Shown: positions 43,501-52,582 of the stretch, in pieces
Layout: each line of letters opens with the position of its first letter
Numbering within the stretch: the stretch's first letter is position 1
From: Simplicispira lacusdiani
GTDB taxonomy: Bacteria; Pseudomonadota; Gammaproteobacteria; Burkholderiales; Burkholderiaceae_C
NCBI RefSeq assembly: GCF_003604195.1
Contig: NZ_QXGR01000004.1
Coordinates: forward strand, 186,001-250,000
Reading direction: 5' to 3'
DNA length: 64,000 bases
The notes under the pieces: model-generated
The model's database searches: none
The model's input: the letters and a program-made list of their open reading frames with translations, nothing else
Told to the model about the DNA's origin: nothing
Made by a program: the position numbers and the translations under genes

Positions 43501-44505
43501 GTGCTGCGCAGCGTGGCGCGCAAGCAGACGGCTCGCCCCCCGGCCACCGTGGGCACGGCGCCGGTCAAGGAGCAGGTGATTCACTTCGTGAACAAGAAGC
43601 TGCCCGGCGGCCTGCCCACCAAGACGGCGCGCGCGCTGCTGGACATCGAGGACAAGGACTACGTGCCGATCATCCGCGACCCGCAGGCCACCACGGCCGA
43701 GACCGAGGCGGTGTTCTACTTCCCCGGCTGCGGCTCCGAGCGCCTGTTCAGCCAGGTGGGCCTGGCCACGCAGGCCATGCTCTGGCATGCCGGCGTGCAG
43801 ACCGTGCTGCCGCCGGGCTACCTGTGCTGCGGCTACCCGCAGCGCGGCTCGGGCCAGTTCGACAAGGCCGAGAAGATGATCACCGACAACCGGGTGCTCT
43901 TCCACCGCGTCGCCAACACGCTCAACTACCTCGACATCAAGACCGTGGTGGTGAGCTGCGGCACCTGCTACGACCAGCTCCAGGGCTACGAGTTCGACAA
44001 GATCTTCCCGGGTTGCCGCATCATCGACATCCACGAATACCTGCTGGAAAAGGGCATCACGCTGCCGGCGGGGCAGGGGGGCTACCTGTACCACGAGCCC
44101 TGCCACAACCCGATGAAGCAGGGCGACTCGATGAAGACCGTGCGCGCCCTGGTGGGCGACAAGGTGCTCAAGAGCGACCGCTGCTGCGGCGAATCGGGCA
44201 CGCTGGGCGTCACGCGGCCCGACATCTCCACCCAGGTGCGCTTCCGCAAGGAAGAGGAAATCCGCAAGGGCGAGGCCCAGCTGCGCGCCAGCGGCGCCGT
44301 GGGCGCGCAGGACAACATCAAGATCCTGACCAGCTGCCCGAGCTGCCTGCAGGGCATCACACGCTACGGCAACGACCTGCAGACCGGCCTGCTCGAAGCC
44401 GACTACATCGTCATCGAGATGGCCAAGCAGCTCCTGGGCGAGAACTGGTTGCCCGAGTACGTGCAGCGCGCCAACCAGGGCGGCATCGAGCGGGTGCTGG
44501 TCTGA
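40588..44505 (+). CDS. Large FAD/Fe-S oxidoreductase (D-2-hydroxyacid dehydrogenase type, with DUF3683)
   Basis: This 1305-residue fusion has, in order: a DUF3683 domain (about 17-100), an FAD-binding-4 domain with [11 protein letters not shown] (about 212-222), an FAD-oxidase C domain ending near 770, two [4Fe-4S] ferredoxin motifs ([11 protein letters not shown] from Cys835 and [12 protein letters not shown] from Cys897), and two CCG cysteine domains ([27 protein letters not shown]; then [27 protein letters not shown]). This is the layout of D-lactate or glycolate dehydrogenases that pass electrons to the quinone pool, with subunits GlcD and GlcF joined. Substrate is not determined. A dispersed repeat encodes about 20 linker residues (about 773-791) between the flavin and iron-sulfur halves. 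Its stop overlaps the HIT gene start by one base. Confidence 0.85.
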   Translation: MNAPTALAALMAQAPEPVRLREIPYNYTSFSDREIVIRLLGEQAWGTLQQLRQERRTGRSARMLYEVLGDIWVVQRNPYLQDDLLDNPQRRRQLVQALEHRLGEVQKRRTPGSDAGRDALVGELLKAAGAAVQRFDASFQQVAELRRKARRTFGRLTASDNIKFDGLSRVSHVTDATDWRVEYPFVVLTPDTEAEMARLVQGCFELGLTVIPRGGGTGYTGGAIPLTDRSAVINTEKLEAMTEVEMVRLPGIDREVATIWTEAGVVTQRVADAAERGGYVFAVDPTSAEASCIGGNIAMNAGGKKAVLWGTALDNLASWRMVTPQAQWLEVTRLDHNLGKIHDAEVASFELKTFEADGKTLVRTERLDIPGKTFRKEGLGKDVTDKFLSGLPGIQKEGCDGLITSARWVVHRMPGHTRTVCLEFFGNAKDAVPSIVEIKDFMFAEQKRSGVVLAGLEHLDDRYLKAVGYTTKSKKHGGLPKMVLFGDIAGDDADAVARATSEVVRIANSRSGEGFVAISPEARKKFWLDRKRTAAISRHTNAFKINEDVVIPLPRMAEYTDGIERINIELSLRNKLKLCDELEAFFGRGNLPLGKHDDASEIPSAELLEDRVAQALALVQEVRALWSGWLRDVPELFPQLQDHTLRASWKTQIRAPLATIFSGAAFAPILAEASAIHKRVLKGRVWVALHMHAGDGNVHTNIPVNSDDYEMLQTAHEAVDRIMVLARSLDGVISGEHGIGITKLEFLTDEELRPFAEYKQKVDPEGRFNKGKLLRKQELSALSGKALEADSAHGETSMFADLTNAYTPSFGLMGHESLIMQQSDIGAIADSVKDCLRCGKCKPVCSTHVPRANLLYSPRNKILATSLLVEAFLYEEQTRRGVSIKHWQEFEDVADHCTVCHRCESPCPVKIDFGDVTMNMRNLLRKMGKKSFRPGNKLAMAMLNATSPDTIKLLRAAMVGVGFKAQRLAVDVLRSVARKQTARPPATVGTAPVKEQVIHFVNKKLPGGLPTKTARALLDIEDKDYVPIIRDPQATTAETEAVFYFPGCGSERLFSQVGLATQAMLWHAGVQTVLPPGYLCCGYPQRGSGQFDKAEKMITDNRVLFHRVANTLNYLDIKTVVVSCGTCYDQLQGYEFDKIFPGCRIIDIHEYLLEKGITLPAGQGGYLYHEPCHNPMKQGDSMKTVRALVGDKVLKSDRCCGESGTLGVTRPDISTQVRFRKEEEIRKGEAQLRASGAVGAQDNIKILTSCPSCLQGITRYGNDLQTGLLEADYIVIEMAKQLLGENWLPEYVQRANQGGIERVLV
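42904..42961 (+). repeat. Two-hairpin dispersed repeat, copy 9 (inside a gene)
   Basis: TTGCTCCGAAAACAGGAGC is the left hairpin, with the double compensatory variant GCTCC / GGAGC; then GCGCTTTCTGGTAAAGCGC, a perfect second stem, and GGAGGCCGATTCG. It is in frame within the large oxidoreductase gene and encodes roughly [19 protein letters not shown]. Confidence 0.88.
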
Positions 44506-44933
44506 TGGCCTGTGTGCTGTGCGACACCGACGGCGGCCAGCTCGTCTGGCGCGGCGAGCACCTGCGCGTGATCCGCGCCGACGAGGCGGGTTTCCCGGCG
44601 TTCTACCGCGTGGTCTGGAATGCGCACGTGGCCGAGTTCTCCGATCTCGACGCGGGCGCGCGCCAGCACTGCATGGACGCCGTCACCGTGGTGGAGCGCG
44701 TGCTGCGTGAGCATTTGGCGCCCGCCAAGATCAACCTCGCCGCGCTTGGCAACATGGTGCCGCACCTGCACTGGCACGTGATCGCGCGCTTCGGCTGGGA
44801 CAGCCATTTCCCGGCTCCGGTCTGGGCGGCCGCGCAGCGCGAGCGCGACGGGGCGCAGGAAGACGCGCTGCGCGCGCGCCTGCCGGCGCTGGATGCGAGC
44901 CTGCGCGACGCGCTGGCGCAGTGGGCGGCCTGA
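44505..44933 (+). CDS. HIT family protein
   Basis: This 142-residue protein contains the histidine-triad motif HLHWHVIAR, the nucleotide-binding active site of HIT hydrolases and transferases (nucleoside phosphoramidases, Ap4A hydrolases). CVLC near the N-terminus could bind zinc in part. Its ATG overlaps the stop of the large oxidoreductase gene (TGATG), which implies co-translation. The substrate is unknown. Confidence 0.85.
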   Translation: MACVLCDTDGGQLVWRGEHLRVIRADEAGFPAFYRVVWNAHVAEFSDLDAGARQHCMDAVTVVERVLREHLAPAKINLAALGNMVPHLHWHVIARFGWDSHFPAPVWAAAQRERDGAQEDALRARLPALDASLRDALAQWAA

Positions 44934-44939
44934 GGCGAT

Positions 44940-45341
44940 TCACGCCCCAGCCCGGCCCCGGATGCGCAGCGCGATCAGCGGCGCCAGCAGCGTGACCAGC
45001 AGCACCAGCGGCCAGAGGTTGCCGTCCTGGAAGGTGTAGGCCTCCAGCAGCACCGGCCAGGGCTTGCCCTGCACCAGGCGGCCGAAACCGAACTCGAAAC
45101 ACAGCGTCAGCAGCAGCCAGAAGGCCCCGGTGCGCAGCGCTTGCGCCGGGCTGCGCACCCCGATCCAGCGCACGCAGCCCAGCGTGACGGCCAGGATCAG
45201 GAGCGCCAGCAGCGCGCCGCTCGCCAGGTAGGCCGTCGTGGTGCCCAGGCGCGGCAGCAGCACCGCTTCGCGCAACCCGCCGTTGGCGATGGCGCCCAGC
45301 AGGATGAGGAACCAGACCGCTAGGGAGGGAAGAATGCGCAT
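44940..45341 (-). CDS. Membrane protein of unknown function (four predicted segments)
   Basis: A 133-residue hydrophobic protein with about four membrane segments (LAVWFLILLGAIANGGL, LASGALLALLILAVTLGC, ALRTGAFWLLLTLCFEFGFG, LWPLVLLVTLLAPLIALRI). I do not recognise the family. I chose the ATG at 45341 just before the first segment; an upstream ATG at 45356 is also in frame. It converges with the HIT gene, 6 bases apart. Confidence 0.65.
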   Translation of the reverse strand: MRILPSLAVWFLILLGAIANGGLREAVLLPRLGTTTAYLASGALLALLILAVTLGCVRWIGVRSPAQALRTGAFWLLLTLCFEFGFGRLVQGKPWPVLLEAYTFQDGNLWPLVLLVTLLAPLIALRIRGRAGA

Positions 45342-45483
45342 GGCGAAGGGCTGCATGGGTGGGGCGCCGGGGGGGCGGCCCGCCCATCCCCCCAAGGCTT
45401 CCATGTGCATGCTACAGCCGGCGCCGCTGCGGTGGGACAATGGCGCCTGGTTTCCCGGCAATTGTTTTGACAGGTATTCCCCC

Positions 45484-45909
45484 ATGGCAGGTTTGAAAGC
45501 GGGTGCGCCCACCCCCCAATCGATCACGGTGCACGGCCAGTCGCGCGTGCTGGAGGTGGTGTTTTCCGATGGCGCGGCGTTCCGCATCCCCTTCGAGTTG
45601 ATGCGCGTCTACTCGCCCTCCGCCGAGGTGGCGGGCCACGGCCCGGGCCAGGAGGTGCTGCAGACCGGCAAGCGCCAGGTGTCGCTCGATGACCTGGAGC
45701 CCGTGGGCAACTACGCCGTCAAGCCCACCTTTTCCGATGGGCACGACACCGGCATCTTCTCCTGGGACTATCTCTACGAACTGGGCCAGCGCCAGGACGA
45801 ACTCTGGCGCGATTACCTCGCCCGCCTGGAGGCTGCCGGCGCCGACCGCGACACCCCCATGCCCGCCAAGGGCGCGCGCCCGTCCGGCACGGGCTGCGGC
45901 GGCCATTGA
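45484..45909 (+). CDS. DUF971 family protein
   Basis: This 141-residue protein is a stand-alone DUF971 domain, the small domain also found at the N-terminus of gamma-butyrobetaine hydroxylase. Conserved stretches are LEVVFSDGAAFRIPFELMRV, VGNYAVKPTFSDGHDTGIFS and WDYLYELG. The tail ends in GTGCGGH. Its biochemical role is not established. It stands upstream of ubiE, a gene order shared by many Burkholderiales. Confidence 0.85.
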   Translation: MAGLKAGAPTPQSITVHGQSRVLEVVFSDGAAFRIPFELMRVYSPSAEVAGHGPGQEVLQTGKRQVSLDDLEPVGNYAVKPTFSDGHDTGIFSWDYLYELGQRQDELWRDYLARLEAAGADRDTPMPAKGARPSGTGCGGH

Positions 45910-45934
45910 GGAATGGCCGGAGAACAACGTTCTG

Positions 45935-45995
45935 TCGCTATATATTTGATAGCTTTTGGCGCTTGATCCATAAGCGTTTCGGGCTGTTTTTGTTT
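45935..45995 (+). repeat. Two-hairpin dispersed repeat, copy 10
   Basis: Left stem GCTAT / ATAGC (loop ATATTTG region), then GGCGCTTGATCCATAAGCG and a degenerate right end (TTTCGGGCTGTTTTTG). It lies in the 144-base gap between the DUF971 gene and ubiE. Confidence 0.83.
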
Positions 45996-46053
45996 AAAAA
46001 TCGATAACCAACGCGCCCGCAGGGTTGTCGCGATACCAGATAGCATTCAAACC

Positions 46054-46785
46054 ATGAGCACCACGCATTTCGGATTCCAGTCGGTCGATGAGAAGGACAA
46101 GGCACGCCGCGTGCGCGGTGTGTTCGATTCAGTCGCGTCCAAATACGACGTGATGAACGACCTCATGTCCGGCGGCCTGCACCGTGCCTGGAAGGCCTAC
46201 ACCGTGATGGTGGCCAACCTGCGCGAGGGCAGCCAGGTGCTGGACATCGCGGGCGGCACGGGCGACCTGTCCAAGGCCTTCGCGCGCAAGGTCGGCGCCA
46301 CGGGCCGCGTGGTCCACACCGATATCAACGAGGCCATGCTGCGCGTGGGCCGCGACCGCCTGATCGACGCCGGCCTGGTGCTGCCCACCCTGGTGTGCGA
46401 CGCCGAGGCGCTGCCGTTCCCCGACGCGCATTTCGACGTGGTGAGCGTGGCTTTCGGTCTGCGCAACATGACGCACAAGGACGCGGCCCTGAAGGAGATG
46501 TGCCGCGTGCTCAAGCCCGGCGGCAAGCTGCTGGTGCTGGAGTTCTCCAAGGTGGCGCAGCCGCTCACCAAGGCCTACGACTGGTATTCGTTCAACATCC
46601 TGCCCAGGCTGGGCCAGATGATCGCGGGCGACGCCGAAAGCTATCGCTACCTGGCCGAGTCGATCCGCATGCACCCGGGGCAGGAGGAACTCAAGCAGCT
46701 CATGCACCAGGCAGGCTTCGGCCATGTGGACTATCACAACATGACGGGCGGCATCGTGGCCCTGCATGTGGGAATCAAGTGCTGA
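46054..46785 (+). CDS. ubiE: Ubiquinone/menaquinone biosynthesis C-methyltransferase UbiE
   Basis: UbiE methylates the ring carbon of 2-polyprenyl-6-methoxybenzoquinol with AdoMet. The 243-residue protein shows [17 protein letters not shown], the AdoMet motif [15 protein letters not shown] and [19 protein letters not shown], and ends [15 protein letters not shown]. It starts a ubiquinone cluster with ubiJ and ubiB. Confidence 0.97.
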   Translation: MSTTHFGFQSVDEKDKARRVRGVFDSVASKYDVMNDLMSGGLHRAWKAYTVMVANLREGSQVLDIAGGTGDLSKAFARKVGATGRVVHTDINEAMLRVGRDRLIDAGLVLPTLVCDAEALPFPDAHFDVVSVAFGLRNMTHKDAALKEMCRVLKPGGKLLVLEFSKVAQPLTKAYDWYSFNILPRLGQMIAGDAESYRYLAESIRMHPGQEELKQLMHQAGFGHVDYHNMTGGIVALHVGIKC

Positions 46786-46804
46786 ATTCGAGGAGATCAC
46801 TGAC

Positions 46805-47809
46805 ATGAAAAAACTTTTGCCTGCCTTGTTCGTGGCCCTCCTGATGGTGTCGACCCCCGAAGTGGAAGCCAAGCGCATGGGGGGCGGCAAGTCGGTTGGC
46901 CAGCAATCGAGCAACGTGACGCAGCGCAGCGCCACGCCGCCCAACGCGCCGGCCGCACCGGCGCAGAGCGCCACCAATGCCCCCGCAAAGCCCGCCACGC
47001 CGGCGGCCGCGCCCGCTGCGGCGCCCAAGAAACCCTGGGGCGCCATGCTGGGCGGCCTGGCGGCAGGCCTGGGCCTGGCCTGGCTGGCCCACTCGCTGGG
47101 CATGGGCGAAGGGTTTGCGCAGTTCCTGCTGATCGCGTTGCTGGCCGTGGCCGCTTTCGCCGTTTTCAAGATGGTCATGCGCGCCCGCAAGGGGGGCGGT
47201 GCGGCCCAGGGCGGCGCGCCGTTCGCTTTCCAGGGGGCTGGCGCGGGCGCGTCCGCTCCCGTCGAGGCTTCGATGCCCCGCTCCTACAGCCCCGACAAGG
47301 TCGGGAACGACGCCTCGGCGCGGCCTTGGGAGCGCAGCAGCATGGCTTTTGACGCGGCGCGCCCCGCAACGGGTGGCGGCAGCATGATCGGCTCGGCCCT
47401 GGGCGGCTCGCAGAACTGGGGCGTGCCCGAGGGTTTCGACGTGGCGGGCTTCACCGAGGCGGCCAAGCGCAACTTCATCACGCTGCAGGCGGCCTGGGAC
47501 CGTTCCGACGTGGCCACGCTGCGCTCCATGATGACCGACTCCATGCTGAGCGAGATCCGTGCCCAGCTGGCCGAACGCGAAACCCATGGCGGCGAGCAGC
47601 CCAACCAGACCGACGTGGTCATGATCGAGGCCCAGCTCCTGGGCATCGAGGACCTGGGCGAGGCCTACATGGCCAGCGTCGAGTTCTCCGGCATGATCCG
47701 CGAAGAGCCTTCCGCCGGTCCGAGCCCGTTCCGCGAAGTCTGGAACATGACCAAGCCCAAGGACGGCCGCACCGGCTGGCTCGTGGCCGGGGTTCAGGCG
47801 CTGCAATAG
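46805..47809 (+). CDS. Tim44-like domain protein with signal and membrane anchor
   Basis: A 334-residue protein with a Sec signal (MKKLLPALFVALLMVSTPEV, cleavage near VEA), an Ala/Pro-rich stretch, one or two hydrophobic segments (MLGGLAAGLGLAWLAHSLGM and FAQFLLIALLAVAAFAVFKM), a low-complexity linker and a C-terminal Tim44-like domain (about 215-334; FITLQAAWDRSDVATLRSMM). The mitochondrial domain binds membranes and import motors; in bacteria its function is not settled. GAGGAG precedes the ATG. It lies between ubiE and ubiJ. Confidence 0.82.
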   Translation: MKKLLPALFVALLMVSTPEVEAKRMGGGKSVGQQSSNVTQRSATPPNAPAAPAQSATNAPAKPATPAAAPAAAPKKPWGAMLGGLAAGLGLAWLAHSLGMGEGFAQFLLIALLAVAAFAVFKMVMRARKGGGAAQGGAPFAFQGAGAGASAPVEASMPRSYSPDKVGNDASARPWERSSMAFDAARPATGGGSMIGSALGGSQNWGVPEGFDVAGFTEAAKRNFITLQAAWDRSDVATLRSMMTDSMLSEIRAQLAERETHGGEQPNQTDVVMIEAQLLGIEDLGEAYMASVEFSGMIREEPSAGPSPFREVWNMTKPKDGRTGWLVAGVQALQ

Positions 47810-47856
47810 CAGGGTCATGCGCCCAAGGGGCGCGGTTCAGGGAATAATCGGGGGCT

Positions 47857-48420
47857 ATGGCAACACAGTCCCCTTTTTCTTTTCTGGGCAGCGTGATCGA
47901 GCGCATCGTCACCGGCCCGCAGCCGCCCCAGTGGCTGGTGCATGAAGTCCAGCACCGCGTGGTGCTGCTGCTCAACCATGTGCTGATGCAGGAGAGCGCC
48001 GCCATGCAGCGCCTCGTGGCGCAGCGGGGGCGGGTGGCGCGGGTGCAGTGGCGCCATTTCTACATGGCGCTGCGGATCACACCCGCTGGGCTGTTCGACA
48101 TCGCCGCCGAGGGCGTCACGCCCGATCTGCGGCTGGAGGTCACCCAGGCTTCGCCCCTCGATCTGGCACAGGCCGCGCTGCGCGGCGACCGGCCGGCCGT
48201 GCGCATCGACGGTGACGTGCAGTTCGCTGGCGACATCCAGTGGCTGGCCGACAACCTGCGCTGGGATCTGGAGGAGGACCTGGCGCGGCTGCTGGGCGAT
48301 GTGCCCGCCCACACCCTGGCCAGCGTGGCGCGCGGCGCGGTGCAGGCGCTGCGCGGTTTCGTGCAGGGGCGCACGGCGGGCGGCTCCCCGGCGTGGTCCG
48401 TGGACCGTACCATTCCATGA
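47857..48420 (+). CDS. ubiJ: Ubiquinone biosynthesis accessory factor UbiJ (SCP2 domain)
   Basis: This 187-residue protein has the short SCP2-like lipid-binding domain and the C-terminal helix of UbiJ, which organises the cytosolic ubiquinone synthesis complex. Its stop overlaps the ubiB start in ATGA, and ubiE is upstream; the ubiE-ubiJ-ubiB order is that of E. coli. Sequence identity of this family is low between species, so the neighbours carry much of the weight. Confidence 0.85.
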   Translation: MATQSPFSFLGSVIERIVTGPQPPQWLVHEVQHRVVLLLNHVLMQESAAMQRLVAQRGRVARVQWRHFYMALRITPAGLFDIAAEGVTPDLRLEVTQASPLDLAQAALRGDRPAVRIDGDVQFAGDIQWLADNLRWDLEEDLARLLGDVPAHTLASVARGAVQALRGFVQGRTAGGSPAWSVDRTIP

Positions 48421-49985
48421 AGCGCTTCTTTCGCGGCGCCACCATCGTCTGGGTGGTGCTGCGCTACGGCCTCGATGAACTGGTCCTGACCAGCTTCCAG
48501 AAGCCCTGGCTGCGCCTGTTGGCGCGCATCGTTTCCGTGGGGCGCGACCTGCGCGCGCCGCGCGGCCAGCGCCTGCGGGAAGCCCTGGAGCGGCTCGGGC
48601 CGATCTTCGTCAAGTTCGGCCAGGTGCTGTCCACCCGGCGCGACCTCATGCCGCCCGACATCGCCGACGAGCTGGCGTTGTTGCAGGACCGCGTGCCGCC
48701 GTTCGACCCGGCCGTGGCCGTGGCCACCATCGAGCGCGCGTTCCGGCGACCCATCGGCGAAGTCTTCGAGAGCTTCGAGCGCGAGCCCGTGGCCAGCGCC
48801 TCCATCGCCCAGGTGCATTTCGCCACGCTGCGCGACCGCCAGGGGGTGATGCACGAGGTGGCGGTGAAGGTGCTGCGCCCCGGCATGCTGCCCGTGATCG
48901 AGAAGGACCTCAGCCTCATGCGCATGATGGCCGGCTGGCTGGAGAGCCTCTCGGCCGACGGTAAGCGTCTCAAGCCGCGCGAGGTGGTGGCCGAGTTCGA
49001 CAACTACCTGCACGACGAGCTGGACCTGGTGCGCGAGGCCGCCAACGCCGCCCAGTTGCGGCGCAACATGGAGGGCCTGGGCCTGGTCGAGGTGCCCGTG
49101 GTCCACTGGGACTTCTGCCATCCCGACGTGATGGTGATGGAGCGCATGAACGGCGTGCCCATCAGCCAGGTCGGGCGCCTGCGCGAGGCGGGCGTGGACA
49201 TCCCGAAGCTGGCGCGCGACGGCGTCACGATCTTCTTCACCCAGGTGTTCCGCGACGGCTTCTTCCACGCCGACATGCACCCCGGCAACATCATGGTGAG
49301 TCTGGCGCCCGCCACGTTCGGACGCTACATCTCGCTCGACTTCGGCATCGTCGGCACGCTCACCGAGTCCGACAAGGAATACCTCGCGCAGAACTTCACG
49401 GCCTTCTTCCGCCGCGACTACAAGCGCGTGGCCGAGCTGCACATCGAAAGCGGCTGGGTGCCGCCCGAGACCCGGGTGAACGAGCTGGAGGCGGCCGTGC
49501 GCACGGTCTGCGAGCCGTATTTCGACCGTCCGCTCAAGGAAATCTCGCTCGGCATGGTGCTCATGCGCCTGTTCCAGACCTCGCGCCGCTTCAATGTCGA
49601 GATCCAGCCCCAGCTCGTGCTGTTGCAGAAAACCCTGCTCAACATCGAGGGCCTGGGGCGCCAGCTCGACCCCGAACTGGACCTCTGGAGCACTGCCAAG
49701 CCCTTCCTGGAGAAGTGGATGCTCGAACAGCTGGGCCCGCAGCGGCTCAAGCGCGAAATGCTGGACCAGGCGCCGCACTACGCCAAGATCCTGCCGTCGC
49801 TGCCCCGCCTGCTGCACGACCACGTGCGCCGCCAGCCCTCGCACGAGCAGCAGCGCGAGCTGCTGGAACTGCTGCGCGAGCAGAAGCGCACCAACCGCTT
49901 GTTGCAGGGGCTGGTGTATGGCGGCGTCGGTTTCGTGCTGGGCCTGATCGCCATGCAGGTGATCGTGCGGGTGCGGGTTTTCTAG
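48417..49985 (+). CDS. ubiB: Ubiquinone biosynthesis protein kinase-like UbiB
   Basis: UbiB is an atypical kinase-like ATPase needed for ubiquinone synthesis, thought to help extract lipid intermediates from the membrane. The 522-residue protein has the KxGQ motif ([13 protein letters not shown], 66-69 for KFGQ), the Ala-rich loop [23 protein letters not shown] with the catalytic-loop features, LDFGIVG, and two hydrophobic segments at the C-terminus ([20 protein letters not shown]). The ATG at 48417 overlaps the ubiJ stop. Confidence 0.96.
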   Translation: MKRFFRGATIVWVVLRYGLDELVLTSFQKPWLRLLARIVSVGRDLRAPRGQRLREALERLGPIFVKFGQVLSTRRDLMPPDIADELALLQDRVPPFDPAVAVATIERAFRRPIGEVFESFEREPVASASIAQVHFATLRDRQGVMHEVAVKVLRPGMLPVIEKDLSLMRMMAGWLESLSADGKRLKPREVVAEFDNYLHDELDLVREAANAAQLRRNMEGLGLVEVPVVHWDFCHPDVMVMERMNGVPISQVGRLREAGVDIPKLARDGVTIFFTQVFRDGFFHADMHPGNIMVSLAPATFGRYISLDFGIVGTLTESDKEYLAQNFTAFFRRDYKRVAELHIESGWVPPETRVNELEAAVRTVCEPYFDRPLKEISLGMVLMRLFQTSRRFNVEIQPQLVLLQKTLLNIEGLGRQLDPELDLWSTAKPFLEKWMLEQLGPQRLKREMLDQAPHYAKILPSLPRLLHDHVRRQPSHEQQRELLELLREQKRTNRLLQGLVYGGVGFVLGLIAMQVIVRVRVF

Positions 49986-50077
49986 GAAGCCCGCCGTGTG
50001 CGACGCCCCTGCATTCTGGTTGCGCGGATAATGCGCGTCGTTTTGTTTCAACCCTTACCTTGATCGCGGAGCGGCGC

Positions 50078-51535
50078 ATGCTGGTCACCTTCATCGTTCT
50101 GTACTTGCTGGCATCGATTGCCATCGGCCTGTATGCCGCCACGCGCGTGCACAACACTGCGGACTATGCGGTGGCGGGCCGCAGCCTGCCGCTGGCCGTG
50201 GTGATTGCCACCACCTTCGCGACATGGTTCGGTTCCGAGACGGTGCTGGGCGTCTCGGCGCGGTTTGTCGATGGCGGCCTGGGTGCCGTGGTGGAAGACC
50301 CGTTCGGCGCATCCATGTGCCTGGTGCTGGTGGGCCTGTTCTTTGCCTACCGGCTGTACCAGAAGAACCTGATCACGCTGGGGGATTACTACCGCCAGCG
50401 CTTCGGGCGCGCTGTCGAGGTGCTGTGCTCGGCCATCATCATCTTCAGCTATCTGGGCTGGGTGGCGGCTCAGATCACGGCGCTGGGCCTGGTTTTCAAC
50501 CTGCTCACCCAGGGCGGCATGTCCATCACGGCGGGCATGGTGCTGGGGACGGTCGTGGTGCTGGTCTACACCCTGTATGGCGGTATGTGGTCGGTCGCGT
50601 TGACCGATTTCGTGCAGATGATCGTGATCGCCCTGGGCCTGATCGCTATCGCATGGTTCGCCGCCGATCTGGCCGGTGGCGCCGGCAAGGTGATCGACTA
50701 CGCGGCGCGCGAAGGCAAGTTCCAGTTCTTTCCGCAGGATGGCGGCATGAAGGAGTGGTCCTTCTTCATCGCATCGGCCATCACCATGATGCTCGGCTCC
50801 ATCCCGCAGCAGGATGTGTTCCAGCGGGTCATGTCCTCCAACAGCGCCAGCACGGCGCGCACGGGCCCGGTAATCGGAGGCGTGCTGTACCTGCTGTTCG
50901 CCTTCATTCCCATGTTCGTCGTCACCTCGGCCGTGCTGATCATGCCCGAGACGGCCCAGGCCCTGCTCAAGGACGATCCGCAGAAAGTCCTGCCCACGCT
51001 GGTGATGGAACGCATGCCGCTGGCCCTGCAGATCGCTTTCTTTGGCGCGCTGCTGTCGGCCATCATGTCCACGGCTTCGGCCACGCTGCTGGCGCCCTCG
51101 ACCACCTTCGTCGAGAACATCCTGCGCAACCTGCGCCCGGACATGAGCGATGCCATGACGCTCAAGGCCATGCGCGTGGCCGTGCTGGTGTTCACCGGCT
51201 GTGTGCTGACCTATGCCATCACCATGCAGGGCACGTCCATCTACGAGATGGTCTCCGGCGCCTACCAGGTGCCGCTGGTGGGGGCGTTCGTGCCGCTGGT
51301 GTTCGGCCTGTACTGGAAGCGCGCCACCACGCAGGGGGCCCTGATGGCGGTGGCGCTCGGCCTGGGCGTGTGGCTGCTGTTCGTTGCCAGCGCTTCCCTG
51401 TCCGAGGCCTTCCCGCAGCAACTCGCCGGCCTGCTGGCGGCCCTGGTGGGCATGGTGGCGGGTTCGCTGTTGCCGCAGTTCGTGCCGGACCACAAGGGCC
51501 ATGTGCACCATTACGAAGGCAGCGCCGAGGCCTGA
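50078..51535 (+). CDS. Sodium:solute symporter family protein
   Basis: This 485-residue protein of the SSS family has 12-13 membrane segments. Recognisable parts are DYAVAGRSLPLAVVIATTFA near the start, GDYYRQRFGR, YTLYGGMWSVALTDFVQM, IPQQDVFQRVMSS and STASATLLAPSTTF, the last two typical of the proline/pantothenate/choline-like branch. The His-rich tail (DHKGHVHHYEGSAEA) is unusual. The substrate cannot be inferred from the sequence. GGAG precedes the ATG. Confidence 0.88.
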   Translation: MLVTFIVLYLLASIAIGLYAATRVHNTADYAVAGRSLPLAVVIATTFATWFGSETVLGVSARFVDGGLGAVVEDPFGASMCLVLVGLFFAYRLYQKNLITLGDYYRQRFGRAVEVLCSAIIIFSYLGWVAAQITALGLVFNLLTQGGMSITAGMVLGTVVVLVYTLYGGMWSVALTDFVQMIVIALGLIAIAWFAADLAGGAGKVIDYAAREGKFQFFPQDGGMKEWSFFIASAITMMLGSIPQQDVFQRVMSSNSASTARTGPVIGGVLYLLFAFIPMFVVTSAVLIMPETAQALLKDDPQKVLPTLVMERMPLALQIAFFGALLSAIMSTASATLLAPSTTFVENILRNLRPDMSDAMTLKAMRVAVLVFTGCVLTYAITMQGTSIYEMVSGAYQVPLVGAFVPLVFGLYWKRATTQGALMAVALGLGVWLLFVASASLSEAFPQQLAGLLAALVGMVAGSLLPQFVPDHKGHVHHYEGSAEA

Positions 51536-51591
51536 TCCGGCGTCTGCGCGGCCTTCGCCTTGGCCTCGGGCTTGAATGTAGGGAGGCCGCC

Positions 51592-51597
51592 TATAAT
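51592..51597 (+). promoter_or_regulatory. -10 element before the fmdB-DUF502-aspS cluster
   Basis: A perfect TATAAT lies 35 bases before the FmdB-family start codon. TTGAAT at 51572-51577 could be the -35 element but the spacer would be only 14 bases. Confidence 0.5.
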
Positions 51598-51631
51598 TGA
51601 AGGCTTTGCACTTTCAATCCAGGCTCGCGAT

Positions 51632-51916
51632 ATGCCAATTTATGCCTACAAATGCGGCTCCTGTGGCCATGCCAAGGATGTGCTGCAAAAAATCTCCGAT
51701 CCCCTGCTGACCGTCTGCCCGGCCTGCGGTGCCGAGGCTTTTTCCAAGCAGATCACCGCCGCGGGCTTCCAGCTCAAGGGCTCGGGCTGGTACGCCACCG
51801 ACTTCCGGGGCGGCAGCACCAGCGCTCCGGCACCCGCCACCGAATCCGCGCCCAAGGAGGCGTCCTGTGCTGGCTGCCCGGCCGCCGCAAGCGCCAGTCC
51901 GGCGGCCGCGAGCTGA
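51632..51916 (+). CDS. FmdB-family zinc ribbon protein
   Basis: A 94-residue protein with the FmdB-type regulatory zinc ribbon: MPIYAYKCGSCGHAKDVLQK, then VCPACGAEAFSKQI, four cysteines in two CxxC pairs. The C-terminal tail is Ala/Ser/Pro-rich with an extra CAGCP. Function is unknown in this family despite the name. It is followed after 6 bases by the DUF502 gene and then aspS. Confidence 0.88.
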   Translation: MPIYAYKCGSCGHAKDVLQKISDPLLTVCPACGAEAFSKQITAAGFQLKGSGWYATDFRGGSTSAPAPATESAPKEASCAGCPAAASASPAAAS

Positions 51917-51922
51917 GCCCTG

Positions 51923-52543
51923 ATGGCGCCCTTGCGTAAATGGCTTTTCACCGGCTTGCTGGTGATCGTTCCCGGAGCGATCACCCTCTCGGTGCTCCAT
52001 TGGATCGTCGGCATGCTGGACCAGACGCTCCAGATCCTGCCGCAGGCATGGCATCCCGACAAGCTGCTGGGCTTCCACATCCCCGGCTTCGGCGTGCTGC
52101 TCACGCTGCTGATCCTGTTGGTGGTGGGCGCCACGACCAGCAATTTCGCCGGGCGCAAGCTGGTCGCCTGGGGCGACCATCTGGTCAGCCGCATCCCGGT
52201 GGTGCGCTCGATCTACTCCAGCGTCAAGCAGGTGTCCGATACCCTCTTTTCCGAGAGCGGCAACGCCTTCCGCACCGCGGTGCTGGTGCAGTGGCCGCGC
52301 GAGGGCGTGTGGACGGTGGCGTTCATCACCGGCGCCCCCAATGGCGAGGTGGCGGCCTACCTGCGCGACGAGTTCGTCAGCGTCTATGTCCCCACCACCC
52401 CCAACCCGACGGGCGGGTATTTCGTGATGGTGCGCAAGAGCGACTGCGTTGAACTCGACATGAGCGTGGATGCCGCCTTGCGCTACATCGTTTCCATGGG
52501 CGTGGTCGCTCCCAGCGATTCCGTGCCCGTGACTATCAAGTAA
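51923..52543 (+). CDS. DUF502 family membrane protein
   Basis: This 206-residue protein has two N-terminal membrane segments (WLFTGLLVIVPGAITLSVLH and GVLLTLLILLVVGATTSNF) and a soluble domain with the conserved core SRIPVVRSIYSSVKQVSDTL and FVPTT-like strand (YVPTTPNPTGGYFVMV). DUF502 proteins are widespread and of unknown role. Its end is 39 bases from the aspS start, so it is probably in the same transcript. Confidence 0.9.
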   Translation: MAPLRKWLFTGLLVIVPGAITLSVLHWIVGMLDQTLQILPQAWHPDKLLGFHIPGFGVLLTLLILLVVGATTSNFAGRKLVAWGDHLVSRIPVVRSIYSSVKQVSDTLFSESGNAFRTAVLVQWPREGVWTVAFITGAPNGEVAAYLRDEFVSVYVPTTPNPTGGYFVMVRKSDCVELDMSVDAALRYIVSMGVVAPSDSVPVTIK

Positions 52544-52582
52544 ACCTTTTTAATGCGCCCCGACGGCGCCGGAAGTTCTGCC

